Assembly: GCF_003254395.2 (NCBI RefSeq)
Contig: NC_037652.1
Coordinates: 6,147,501 to 6,211,500, forward strand
Direction of reading: 5' to 3'
DNA length: 64,000 nucleotides
Source of the DNA: Apis mellifera
Lineage: Eukaryota; Arthropoda; Insecta; Hymenoptera; Apidae
The notes under the pieces were generated by a model, which saw nothing but the letters and a program-made list of their open reading frames with translations, had not been told where the DNA came from and did not search any database. The position numbers and the translations under genes are program-made. How positions within the stretch are numbered: position 1 is the first letter of the stretch; every line of letters begins with the position of its first letter. Positions 49,537 to 61,892 of this stretch are shown one piece after another.

Positions 49537-52500
49537 TGGATGTCGCGAGAAACGGAAGTGACAATCGTGGAAGAGGAACGGTTCCATTCGACTCCATTTT
49601 GAGCCAAAGTTTCTCACGGATTAATCCTCACGGTGAAAGTAATAATCGGTAATCCAGTGAATAATGAACCGAAACGAACACACATACACATGCACACTCG
49701 ATTTAACTTTTAATTAATGGATTTTAATTAATGGTCAGGGTTAATCGAGCCGATCCTGCACCGCTTTAACTTTTATCACCATGCGCGTCCAAACGGTCGA
49801 CTTTTGCGGTCCGACTTCCTCCCTCGAATTCTAACTCGTAATTGTTCCAAATTATTTAACTTTAAAGGAGAAAGGAACAAAGGATATAAAGAATGAGTAA
49901 TAAGGAACTACTTTCAACAGTTTCCTCCTCTCTTTACAATTTGAATCTTTCATAAATCTCTTGATAAATCTCGAAATTGGTAAGTCGTTGTATGAAATGT
50001 GTATTGATTGAACATTGATTCGAAGTGGGATAGGAGAAGGCAAGAAGAAGACGCTGACACGACGATCAAACTCCTGCCTTCGAGCCAGATGGGTTGAAGA
50101 TCAGAGGGAAGCTGGCGTTCGATCTTTTCCCGCTGATCGAGTCGTATTAACGCACCGACTTCCCACAGGGTCCATCACGCTTTCGATTTCCTCTTCCGGC
50201 CGATGCGCGGATCACAGACAAAGTCAGACGCTTTTTCGTTCGATCCGACGAATTTCCCGCGCATCTTACCCGCGTCGATTTTCCTATCCATCCGATTGTT
50301 CTTCTTCTCTACGATTCCAGAGTTTCGTGATCCTTTTGTATCAGATCAAGATGCGATTATTCTCGATTCTGTCTGCAAAAATAATTCGTATTACTTTAAA
50401 GTAATAAATAATGGTAATGGCATTGATTTGCTCAAAAGTGTTGCATTGTGAGAACAATCGATTTTAACCACAGAAATTGGAATCTAGTTCGAATCTAAAT
50501 ACATTTGTTAGACGCATATAAAATATTACTTTTATTTTATATAACCAAAAGAAATACATCTCTTCTAAAATAAAATTTACATTTTTAAAATATAATTTAT
50601 TTGTTCACTATTATAATTGCTAATTAAATTTATCATTGATATTATTAATATACGTAGTTATTAATTATTAAATATACTTCCCTGATCGGCCAACAATCGC
50701 GAACAAATATTTTTTACTCTCAAGCACGATTCTCTTATCAACACGATTCGAGATGAAATCACGAAATCGCGTAACGAACGATGACACGCGGGACGAAAGG
50801 GAAAGCGAAGGGAATGAAATCGAAAATGATTTTTCTCTTTTTCCCTTCCTCCATCCTTTTTTTCCCACCATCGAGGAACACCTCGAATCGAACGGCTGGA
50901 AAATACCGTTCGAACCTAGAAACAGTGGTAACGAAAATCGTGGGGGAGAGAAAAAAAAAAAGAAAAGAAGAGAAAAAAAAATCACGAGTCGAGAGGCCAA
51001 CGAAACGTTAGCCATTGCTCTCCTTTTTTTCCCTTCTTCTTCTTCCTTTTTCCCCCTTTTTTTTCCCCCCCAGCTAGAAAAAGCACGTTATGTAACTACT
51101 CGTGGAATCCGGGCCAGGGTTTATTTCACGTTTCATCAGTGCGCGTCTAACGCGCGAGTAACACGGCTCGAACGAGGCAATGGCGCGTGCACGCGCGTTC
51201 ACGGGCGGGTTGCGGGTCTATAACGGCCCATAAAGATGCAAATAGTCGATTGCCTCTCGAAATGAGAGAAGTATCGAGCATCCCTCTATCTCCTAGACAC
51301 CTCTCTGTACCTGTAAAAACTGCCTCCCTTCCGTAACGAGATTGATAGGATTGATGGCGATAGACCTGTCGATAAATATTTTGTTATCGTCCCTATCCTT
51401 CAATTTTCATCGGAATTGTTTAGTTTAGCCGAAGCTCCTGAATACTATTTCTCTCTCTCTTTCTCTCTTTCTCTCTCTCTGGAAGAAGTAAGATCGATGA
51501 TAATGGCGCTAATCGCTGGTACGATTAACATTAAGACACTTCGAAGTAATGGCCTCGAAGAGGGGATTATTCTGAAAGGAGGATGGGAAAAGGATTTGGA
51601 AAACTTCGCATTTCTAGTCTATAATATAAGGAAAATCTTCAAAGCAAAAGCAAAGGGGGACAAGTTTCACGATCGAATCACGAGGAATGGAAATTTTTGC
51701 GCGGAATCAAGGGCTTCGACACGAATGAGGAATAAGGGGATCAATAAGAAGGAGAAATTGGTGAACGTAAATTGTTACACAGGAGTTCTTTAGTGATGGA
51801 AATTCGATTGAATTTCGTTGGAATTGATAAAAAGGAAAAAGGAAAGAAACACGAGAGAAAGAAGAATCGAGGGTTCGTTTGGAGTGGGAGTCACCCTCGC
51901 ACGGCCAACAACATAAGAGTACGCGCTTTAAATATTCCCAACACGGACACTTTCATTTCCTAGCACTTCCGGCCTGGAGAAATATCATCCAGTAGGAAAT
52001 TGTCCGGGAGCGCAACGGCTAAGAATAAGCCGAAGCATGACCGAGTTTCGTATCGTCCACAACCCCTTCGCAAACTTCTCCTCCGGACGGAGAGGAGGCT
52101 TGCAGAGAAGCGTGAACACCCGCAACTGAATTTTCAAGTGTATCAATTCCGTGTTATTAATTCCTCGCGTGCCTTACTCGCTCCTATTTTACATTCCCAT
52201 TTCATCTTCCCTTAGAAAGGAAGAATCTGGGAAGAGGATAAAATCGGATAAGTCCAGAATTTTATAAGCGACGAATAAAAAAGAGAGTGCAACTATAAAC
52301 TATTAATCGATCGTAAAAATAAGAAATGTTTCTTTCTGACGACAGAAAATAGGGAAAAATTAGGAAAGGATGAATAATTCGTCGATTATTCATCTCTCGG
52401 TAGTGGAAAGATGTTCACGAGCATCCCCTTTTGTTCCACCCTCGAAAATCGGCATAACAAAGCCGCAACTCTCCCCCTCCCCTCGAAGAAGACGTACCTC

Positions 52501-55500
52501 CCTGTTCCTACTCGCGTTGCCAGCCCATTTAAATAAGGGAGACATCCCTGACGAGATAGAGATAACGCGGAAGGGAAAGGAGCACGACCCTCCGCTAGAA
52601 TTCTATTGAGTGATAATCCTCCTCCCTTGAATTTTTCCCGATGTTCTTCAATTATCAAACATTACCACCATAAATAATCGATACGAACGCTTTCGGACAT
52701 TCTCCTCTTCTCTAATCTCGATTCATCGTGAAATATGTTTTTGTGTGAAATACACTTGTTAACAAAAAAAAAAAAAAAGAATTGAAGAACCGATCAATCG
52801 TTTGCGAATTTTTCTATATTTTTTTTTCATCTCCCATCTTTGTCTAATTTTTCTCTCTCTGCTCTAATTGCAGAAGAATAGAAAAAAAAATATAAAGAAA
52901 TGTGCAACTCGTTAATTCGCTATAATAGTCGTCAATAATAAATTAAAAGTTCACAGTTTGAAAACTCATCTACAGGATACCATTAAAGTGAAAAAAAAAT
53001 ACAATATAATGGATTTTTCTCTGTCAATTGTTCGATAAAATGCCAAATTCCATGCCACTTTTTTCCAGCAAATACACGATATATATATATACATATACAC
53101 AGAGTAAGACAACATCCAAGTTGCCCTTGTTAATAATAATTCGGCTGGTTTGTATCAAATTTCGTCGCAGCTACCACTACGCGTGGTATTATACGTACAG
53201 CTACTTACAGATATTACATTGTTACGTAGACATATTACACCCTATGCCTTAAGAAAGTATATGGAACAAGTCTACGGAATTATATAAGGGAAATAACATT
53301 TGGTACATAGCGAGTTGGTAAATAGAAAATTAGCAAGCCCGGAGACACAAGTGGTAGGCACGATGCAGGAGAGAAATTCGTTACCGCCACTTGGAGGATG
53401 GTGAGAAAGGCGGGGGATAGGGGAAATACTGGTTTGGCATCTACGCAATTTCCTTCATTAGCATCGAATTTCCGCAAGATACCCTTCCCCCGGCTTTAAC
53501 TCCATCCCCTTCGATCCCTTGGCCGAGCTACCAACACCCCTTTCCTAGAACTTATCCCTTGCATAAACCAAATCTTACCGAGCACAGATACGAGCTATTC
53601 ATCGATAGTTGGTAAATTTTCAAATTTTTTGTAAATTCATTTTCAGTCGTTTTATTTTTAATACGAAGACATTGGAAATTAATTATTTAAAATTATACAT
53701 TTTGTAGTCTAGCATCTAATCTGATAGATTATATATAGTCATAAGTATCGTCCACGTAATGAAAATTTAAAAATTTGATTTTTCTTAAAAATAAATCGAA
53801 TTATCAAAAGGCAATCCTCGTCTTTCTCACTCGGATCATAAAGTTATACTTAAATATTCCAAATAATATATCACATTTATATTCGTGACGTAATGAAATT
53901 TATCTATTAGAAAATCATTCGTAAAAATCCTCTTTTTCTAAAAATTCATTCAACCTTCGAAAACGAAATAGAATCGGGTTGAAACTATTTTCGATTTCTC
54001 TTGAAAATATCCTGTTGTTGAGAAATACGAATACGCCAATGTCGATCAGTTGCTATTAAATGGCCGATGATCTTTAAAATCTCCATATCTCTTTCTGTGT
54101 CTCTTTAACTTTATATCGTTATAAAAAAAAAAAATAATAATACTACGATGCAAATATTTTCTGCATATTTCGCCAACTTCGTATAAAACGAAGATAAACG
54201 GCATGATCGTCAATATTGGACATCGAATTGTTTCATCGAAATCAGTTTCGGTATAATATTTCGATATTGCTCCAGTCACCATTCCACTTTCCTCTCAACG
54301 ATATTCTCTCCATCGTCAAGATCAAGTTACTATCTATCGAAGTAACCGTCCAAGAGAACAACTTGGACATATCTCATCCCATAAATCACATCGTTTCTAT
54401 ACATTGCACACGCACAACGCATACGTAATTCTCTCCCTCTCTCTCTCTCCCTCTTTGCTATCCTTCTCGTGATCAAATTTCATTTAGCTCGATTCTCAGC
54501 GAGCAAAATGCAATTTCCATGCAAACTCCCGACCAACGGCGTAAACTTTCCTCACCGACTGGAAGTCGAGCGCGAACGAGCGGATCCTACAACGAACTCC
54601 AGAATAAAGAGATGGAAGGTTATGTCCGATCATAAGCTTTTTTTTATCAAACCTGAAATGACGTGAATCGCGATGAGCCAAGATAAAGAAGTTGGCGTGG
54701 AACGCGATTCTATGGTTGGCCAAGTAACTAAGCGAAGTTTATGCCTAGGGACTTTTTTCTGCCAGTGACCTACGATATACTTTTTTTCACAATCCCTATT
54801 TCGTAAACTTTATTCGTTATTTTATCTTCTAATAAATTGGTTAAACGAGCTATTTGATCAATCCATAAGTTGTCATTTCATTCTTGATGACGTATTTCCA
54901 CAATTTGCAATGTTGTATTAACCAATAAACAAAATAACCATGTGTTTAGAACATTAAAAGAAGGGAATTTTTTGAATTTTAAAATCTTATGGATAATGTT
55001 ATGGATAATGCTGAACGTTTGTGCAAAAAATTTTTATTAATTTTTATTTAGAAAAATATTTTTATCCAATTTTAATAAATGCTTGAAAAATTATATGCAT
55101 ATTATATTGATTTTATATAAAAATGCTTTTAAGCATTTAGAACATTTAAAATATTATCATTTTGCTTCTTCAAATTTCATTTATTTTTTTTTTTTTTTCA
55201 TATATTATCGATAAATTGATAAACTATTTGTTGGAAATATTGATCAAGACGTAAATTTAATGATATCAAAGTCTGCGATCTGGTATGTCTGCGTCTTATC
55301 GATAGAAAACTTTTAGCGATCTCTATTTCCCAAAATTCTAGCCATTGATTTTTGGGTACGATGCTTTTGTCCTACTACAAAATATCCTTGTATTGAAAAG
55401 ATAAATCTAAAAGTAATATTATTATATCTAACTATACCGATGATAACAATGATATACTATGATAATAATGATATAGAAGATATTCAAAAAATATGAGAAA

Positions 55501-55769
55501 CAGTTAATTGGAAATTTTAATGAATATTTTTCTTTGCAAAAACTTTCGTTACAATTTCATTAACGAGTTATTAACAAAAAACAATTTGGAGCACAAACTA
55601 GTCAAACGGCAATGATAGCGTTGCGTGATGCTGCCAATCAAGCATCATATATCAAAGAAATATATCTGTTGAATATAATAAATATCTTTTTGTCGAAAAA
55701 AAATTATATTCACTTATAAAATAGATAAACTAATTAATTATTATTTATATTGTATATAGAGAGAAAATA

Positions 55770-56010
55770 GGATAAAGAAAAAGAGAAGGAGAAATTGATA
55801 ATGGAGGAGAGGAGAAAGAATTGATAAAGGAATGGAAAAAGAGGAATTGATAAAGTAAGAAATTAATAAAGAAGAGAAGAAGAAGGAATTGGTAAAGGAG
55901 GAGAAATGGAGGAACTGACAAAAGAGAGAAGTTCGATTAAAGAGAAAAATAAAGATGACAATGCCAAAAAAAGAGCAAGCGATGAAAATGATAAATGATA
56001 ATTATGAAGA
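55770..56010. repeat. Degenerate purine-rich minisatellite
   Basis: Repeated words of the type gaattgataaaggagaaga on the plus strand with drifting period of about 20-30 bp. On the minus strand it appears as a Phe/Ser/Leu-rich open frame, which I regard as non-coding. Confidence 0.6.
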
Positions 56011-56726
56011 AAGGGAAATATATGATAGTTAGTTGGAAAGAAAGAAAATTGGGGGAAAAAGATGAATGTCAAGGGGAAAAGTGAATGACAGAAGGATGAC
56101 AAACAAGAATAAAAAATGACAAAATAAAGAAAGATGTGTCTCAAAGGAGGATGAGATTAATAACAAAAGTGACTGGAGAAAGATAAATATGATAAAAAAG
56201 AAAGATGCTCAAGAAAAGGAGGAATCCTATACGAATGTTTAGGAATGTTCCAATAACTGATATTCCCACATTTTTTAAGGGATATCCTACATTTTACAAT
56301 TATTTTTTTTTTAATGATATTATTTTTCTTTTTTATCCATAAATACAGCCTTCACGATTTAAGATAAAATCGACATAAGATTAAAAATTAAATAAAGAAA
56401 AATATATTTGTATTCAAATTATTGTTATTATGTATTCAAAAATAAAAATTTATAACTAAATAGCATTAATAATAGAACATTTTCTGTATATCATTCTCTC
56501 ATAAAAACAAAAATATTCCTAGAATGAAAAAATTTTAATTAATCAAAAAAAAATTAATAAATTATTAAAAATATATAAATTTAAAAAATGATAAATTATA
56601 AAAAATTATTGTCATTTTAAAGATATATTTTAAAACGAATCATTAATTTGAAAGAGAAGTGATAAAAGTATGTCCGATTAATGTTCCGTAAGTATAGTCG
56701 AGCGTTTAGAAATTAGAAAAGAAAAG

Positions 56727-56880
56727 CAAATAATAGAAGAAGGATAGAGATACAATAAGAATATTGAGATCAATGCCATCTTTAGAGTGTCGTAAATGAA
56801 ACATGCAAAAAAAAGACAGAAAATAATGGAAGAAGGATAGATAGATAGAATAAGAATTGACTATCAGCACCATCTTTATA
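56727..56880. repeat. Two-copy direct repeat, about 94 bp apart
   Basis: aaataatagaagaaggatag (about 56,727) and aaataatggaagaaggatag (about 56,820) are each followed by aataagaat, a short variable part, and ccatcttta. It lies in AT-rich DNA upstream of the fucosyltransferase gene. Confidence 0.7.
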
Positions 56881-57281
56881 AAATCTATTCAATTATTTTG
56901 ATTAATTATTGATAAATTGATAAATACCAAAAGTCTGTACTGAAATTTTTCTTTTCAATTTTTAATTTCGTTCTTCAATTTTTATTATAGTTTATAAAAT
57001 ATTAGAAAAAATTTCTTTGAATTAATAATATAAATCTTAAGAATACAGATATGAAACGAAATTAGACAATGATGGATATTAAAAAACATTAATTATAATA
57101 TTGATTTTTTGCACTATCGGCAAACATTTAAAAACATTTTAGAAACAGATATATTACCGATTGATTCATCGAAATCGATAGATGGAATAGTAGTATTCTA
57201 CTATATCTAGTTAAATCAGTATGACCGACATTGAATGAAGCTAAAAATCTATACATCATACACAAAGGTGACGGTTCTTCA

Positions 57282-57289
57282 TGACGTCA
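57282..57289. promoter_or_regulatory. CRE-type palindrome TGACGTCA
   Basis: A perfect ATF/CREB site 1.15 kb upstream of the fucosyltransferase start. It stands out because CpG is rare here and the surrounding 90 bp are unusually GC-rich for the region. Link to the gene is inferred. Confidence 0.35.
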
Positions 57290-58440
57290 TTCATTGGGAC
57301 AACATCCCCGTGGCAGGGATGTAAATTTAGCTTGAACGAAACGTTGATTATTCAATAATTCAAATAGTTTTATTACAAGGAAAATAAAAATAATGTTGTA
57401 ATATGAGAAATTAATGTATTGTGATTATTCGTGTCAAAGAAATAACGTTTCAGAGAATGTAAAACATCTCGTGTAAATACGCAACAAGCGTCAATGTACG
57501 AGATACGCATCGATTTCGCCGGGAAAATATGAGTAATAAAAATAAAGATTTGGTGAATATAAACCTCATAAATAGTAGTGGATCTCAAATGCAATATCAA
57601 ACATTTTTTGGAATAGGTGAGTAGATGAGATATTAAAATATATCGTCGTTCATATCTAAGATAATTCGATTCGATAGATAAGTCGAATGTAATATTTAAT
57701 TGTTTTTAAAATTTTTTTATCAGTGTAAGTATTTTTCTTCATAATTTTATTTTTTTTTGTATAAAACTATATAAATAGTAAAATATTACTCTTGTATATA
57801 CATACGTACATATACATGTATATATATTTATACATATCAAAATTCGTATAGAAAGTATCTAAACATCACCACCTGTTACTACCTTATAGTGTCGTATATA
57901 ACGTATAATATAATTTCATTAGATTCAAACAAACAAATGTCATTAAATAATTTTAATTTACATGTATTGTGCTTTGTATAATAAAACCTTGCTAAATTAG
58001 CAGCTTATTAAACAAAATATGCTAGGCCATGTCCTTTTCAGTGTCTGACTAATATCGATCTATACTACTTAATAGCATTATTTATCATTTTCTAATGAAA
58101 CAAAAAAATCACTGTTATTTTATTTGTAAAATATAACAAAATTTTTCTTAATTGAAATAAAAAAAATTGCGAAATCTTTTCAAACAAATTTTTTTTTTAA
58201 ATTAGTTTTATTATTATCATTAACAAAAGCATGATCCATATCTTGTTATCATATATAATTAAGATATATATCGTTCAATAAAAATAATATTATCATTGTA
58301 AAGATGTACGACGAAAAGCAAAGGACATGGCACACCTGTAGATAAGAAATGCTGGACTAGTGGAAATTGAAGAGTAGAAAATAAATAAAGAGAAAGCAGT
58401 AGAAGATAGAAAAAGAATTAATATACGTAGTGACTATACC

Positions 58441-58919
58441 ATGCATATAAGGATATCCAGTCACTCTCAGCAGCATATACTTGCAAGTGCAATATTTCTT
58501 GCTATGATAGTGGTCATCAGCATCCATGTCTTCCTGTTTCCTATGTACACATATAATCCACCAGCTCATCATATAAAGATTTCATCATATGAACAAGCTC
58601 TTTGTCATACTTCTTCAAAGAATATCAATATACCACCAAAATGGGAATATCCTTGTCCCAAATATGGAATAGTTTCTGCAATTCAAGGTGGTAGACTTGG
58701 AAATCAAATTTGGGAATATGCATCAGTATGGGCTACTGCAAGAAGGACTGGTTTGGAACCATTTATGCCACATTGCATATTGAAAACTCTTGAGGAATAT
58801 TTTGAAAATCTTAGTATTCCTCCACTTAATTACATTGGAAAGTGTAATTTGGATGTTAATCAAATTGTTAATTCTCTTGGACAATGGAACAGTACAGAAC
58901 AGAATATTATTATACCGAG
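58441..58919 (+). CDS. Alpha-1,2-fucosyltransferase, exon 1
   Basis: Encodes residues 1-159 and two bases of Arg160: cytosolic tail, signal anchor, stem and the GGRLGNQ motif. The donor is GTAAAC. Any non-coding upstream exon was not identified. Confidence 0.93.
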
Positions 58920-59522
58920 GTAAACTATTATATTTCATTTATGTCACAAATATTTCATATTTTTAATATTTTTATTAATAGACATGCAGCTTATTGGTCT
59001 TTAATTTTGGTGTGGTTGGATGATGTAAGAAGAGAATTTACATTTAAGCCAAATTTAAGAATTTATGCAGAAAAAGTACTAAAAGAAATAGCAGAGGAAT
59101 TTAATTTATTTGAACCAACATTTGTAAGCATACACATTCGAAGAACAGATTATGTGGATTATCTATGGCAAAAATTAAAAATCAGACCTGCGCCAGTCAG
59201 CTATTATTATGCAGCAATGGATTACTTTATTGGCAAGTATGATAATGTAGTTTTTGTAGTAACTAGTGATAATATAGTTTGGTGCAAGTATCATTTGAAT
59301 AGTAAAAGATATAGAATAAAATTTGTATCTGATGTGGATGCAAGAGGTCCAGGTAAAGATCTTGCAGTTTTATCAGCATGTAATCATAGTATTATAGATT
59401 ATGGTACATATGGTTCGTTTGGCGCAATTTTAGCTGCTGGTGAAACTATTGTGTATAATGTAACAACATATTTTTCTACATTAATTGCCGAAGTTTTGCC
59501 AAACTGGAAAATAATGAGTTGA
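58441..59522 (+). CDS. Galactoside alpha-1,2-fucosyltransferase (GT11 family)
   Basis: Two exons, 58,441-58,919 and 58,982-59,522, separated by a 62-bp GT-AG intron (splitting Arg160), encode 339 residues, close to vertebrate FUT2 in length. Expected reaction: transfer of L-fucose from GDP-fucose to O2 of a terminal galactose in the Golgi lumen. Seen: a short cytosolic N-terminus, one membrane anchor at about residues 12-35 (type II topology), the N-terminal motif GGRLGNQIW (83-91), the GDP-fucose-binding motif HIRRTDYV (211-218), and the C-terminal block CNHSIIDYGTYGSFGAILA (293-311). These are the family's diagnostic blocks, and none is broken. The ATG at 58,441 is chosen because it directly precedes the signal anchor. 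The acceptor substrate cannot be told from sequence. The gene lies tail to tail with DRC4. Confidence 0.95.
58982..59522 (+). CDS. Alpha-1,2-fucosyltransferase, exon 2
   Basis: Follows acceptor attaatag and encodes the catalytic part from HAAYWSL to the end (NWKIMS, TGA stop), including HxRRxD and the DYGTYGSFG block. Confidence 0.95.
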
Positions 59523-60620
59523 ATTAAAATCAAAAAATATTTCATAGATCTCAAATTAAAACTAATGCATGTACAAACACTTTATTAAAAATACTTTTTA
59601 TACAGAGTTTAACGATCATTTCGTTCGATTTAACGCGAAGATCATATTCTCTATATTTCTTTCAGAATTAAAATTGCTAAAAAATTTTCTATACTATTTT
59701 TTTTATTAAACATTTATTTACTATTTACAATATTTCTAAACAAAAATATATTTCTTAAATACAATATTAAAAATTTTAATTTATTATTCCAATATAAGGA
59801 GGCAACATATATATATATATATATATATAATTATTTATCATAGAATCTAATATTAATCTTTAAAAGTTTATTGCATATTTATATCTTTTCAACAATTTCT
59901 AAAAATCCAAATGAAAGTGTAGCATTATATTTTACAAAATTTTTATGAATATAGTATAAGTATAATGCTGATAAATTGTTTAAAATTAGTAGCAATATAT
60001 CAGTTTTTCAATTAATTATGGCACTATTAATGACAATGTTAGAAATCCATGCACTTTTAATGGTAATATACTTTAATAAAAACATAAGAATTTAAAATAA
60101 GAAGAGAAATACAATGGAACAATGGACCACTATAATGTCTAAAATTAAAACAGATGCTTATTTTTTTTACTACCTATGATTCATATTCATAGGCTTTGAG
60201 AAATTGAATAGATTCAATATTCTTTTGACAATGAACCAATAAACTGAGACTAATCTAAAAATCTGCAAGAAAATTTCATAGTGGTCAAAATTAAATATAC
60301 AGATTTTTAAGTGTTCATATTATTATTTCTTAAATCATGATCTTAATTAATTATTTCATAACATATAATATAATCCAAAATGAAATATAATTATATTATA
60401 TATTTAAGATGTTTTTTGAGTAAAAGAATTACAATCAAACTTGCAGATATAGAAAAAAAAATATCGATAAACCATAACTCTTATGATGTACAATGATTTC
60501 AACTGTGATTCTATTTCTTATTGTGCCAAATTCTTAGTGTATAATAACATATAATAATTAAGTGTGTGAAAAAAAATACGTATATACATTCGTTCGTATA
60601 TATATGTGCATATAAATATT

Positions 60621-60999
60621 AAGTGCTGAACAAAAATATTAGCATATTCCAACATTTTTTTATATTTTTTGTAAATCTTTAAAATACAGAATTTTCTTTC
60701 TAATTTTTTAGTAAAATATAATATTATTAATATAAAATATAATATTAATATTTAAAATTTATTTATTAGAATTTAAAATAACTATATGATAAAAATAAAA
60801 AGTAAAAAGTAATAAAGGATTATTTTCAGTGAAACAATAAAAAAAATATTATTTTGCAATATAAATAATCAACAATATTCAACTTATACTTTAAAATTAT
60901 ATTTTAACAAAAAATTGTTGATAAAATTCTATATTTTAAAAATTTACGAAAGACGTTATTACAAAAACTACAGTGTGCCAATATTTTTGTTTAGTACTG
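60621..60999. mobile_element. Tc1/mariner-type MITE (379 bp, no coding capacity)
   Basis: Left end aagtgctgaacaaaaatatt and right end (reverse-complemented) cagtactaaacaaaaatatt match at 22 of the first 29 positions when extended inward. The CAGT-CT-AACAAAAATATT-GGCAC pattern is typical of Tc1-like ends. A TA follows the right end; the left TA is lost. The interior is AT-rich with no open frame of note. Confidence 0.75.
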
Positions 61000-61584
61000 T
61001 ATATATGTACATATAATAAGATTATATCTATACAAAATATTATATAATGTTTTCAAATGAGTAAAGAAAAAGACAATTAAATATTTGTTCACTTAATAAT
61101 TAAATGTTTCCAAAACTAAAAAAGTTAATAGATGTGAAAAGTATTTTACATAAGTCCATGTTATATATTTATAATAAGTGTTTAAACCTTATATTAACCA
61201 CGTGACCTGATATATTCAATTTATAATATTTAGTAAATGTGTCTATGTCTATATGTTAATATCTATATATAAATATCTATATATTATATATATATAAAAC
61301 ATCTTTAATATAATTGTGCCTGTTAGTTGTTAAAAAATTATAAAAAATATAAAATGAAGATTCATTATAAGTTACAACTAAAATAAATAATTAAAAAATA
61401 TTAAACAATCAAATAGAGAATTTATACAACTATCAGGCACTAATATGATCTACTCTGTAAATTCTGTGATAATTTTATGTAATTTGTAAAAAAATAAAAC
61501 AGATGCATTAAAAATGATTCATTTCACAAAATAAAAATATTCTGCATCAGAAATTATTTAAAATTTTTTTGTTATTAATTTGAT

Positions 61585-61590
61585 TTTATT
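61585..61590 (-). terminator. Drc4: Candidate poly(A) signal of DRC4
   Basis: AATAAA on the minus strand, about 87 bp after the stop. In such AT-rich DNA the hexamer can occur by chance, so this is tentative. Confidence 0.45.
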
Positions 61591-61676
61591 ATTTTTACAT
61601 TTCACTAATTAATAGTGAAAGTATATTATATGATCAAAAATAAAAAGTATCATTAAAATCCTAATGTTATAAAAGA

Positions 61677-61892
61677 CTAACGATTCGAAGTAACAAGACC
61701 AGCAGGTCCCAATCCTAATTTTGTAGTAATTGCTTTTACTCTCAATGGCTGAAAACCAAGTTCACTTTTTGGAATTCCATATTCTTGTAATTTAGTTTCA
61801 TACGATCGAAGTAGATCGTCATGCGCTTTACACACTTTCGCTAATTCATACTGAAGATCTTGTATTGCGTTATTTTTCTTATTCAGCATATT
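61677..61892 (-). CDS. Drc4: DRC4 exon 8 (terminal)
   Basis: Seventy-one codons and TAG. Holds the most conserved part, DLQYELAKVCKAHDDLLRSY, and the tail LGPAGLVTSNR. A possible AATAAA on the minus strand lies at 61,590-61,585, about 87 bp past the stop. Confidence 0.96.
   Translation of the reverse strand, partial: NMLNKKNNAIQDLQYELAKVCKAHDDLLRSYETKLQEYGIPKSELGFQPLRVKAITTKLGLGPAGLVTSNR

Larger units (their letters stand above)
44761..54800. other. Intergenic DNA, CpG-rich part
   Basis: No coding exon or RNA gene that I can support. Open frames here are short, simple-repeat based (Leu-Ser or Arg-Glu runs from TC/GA tracts) or lack any domain. Contains the long (TC)n and (GA)n tracts. Confidence 0.6.
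54800..58440. other. Intergenic, AT-rich DNA upstream of the fucosyltransferase gene
   Basis: Very AT-rich and CpG-poor. It includes a purine-rich degenerate minisatellite at about 55,770-56,010 (aattgataaaggaggagaaa-like units), the two-copy repeat at 56.7 kb, and a more complex patch at 57,225-57,320 with a CRE palindrome. No gene seen. Confidence 0.6.
59523..61676. other. AT-rich DNA between the convergent 3' ends
   Basis: Contains the likely 3' UTRs of both flanking genes, an (AT)n run at about 59,806-59,830 and the MITE at 60,621-60,999. For the fucosyltransferase I saw only an ATTAAA variant at about 59,555 close to the stop. No coding region seen. Confidence 0.65.

Noticed and set aside
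49096..49617. A 173-codon minus-strand open frame
   Set aside because: The centre is a Ser-Leu run from the (GA)n tract, and the flanks show no domain.
55863..56144. Phe/Ser/Leu-rich minus-strand open frame resembling a membrane protein
   Set aside because: It is the complement of a purine-rich minisatellite; hydrophobicity is a by-product of TTC/TTT codons.
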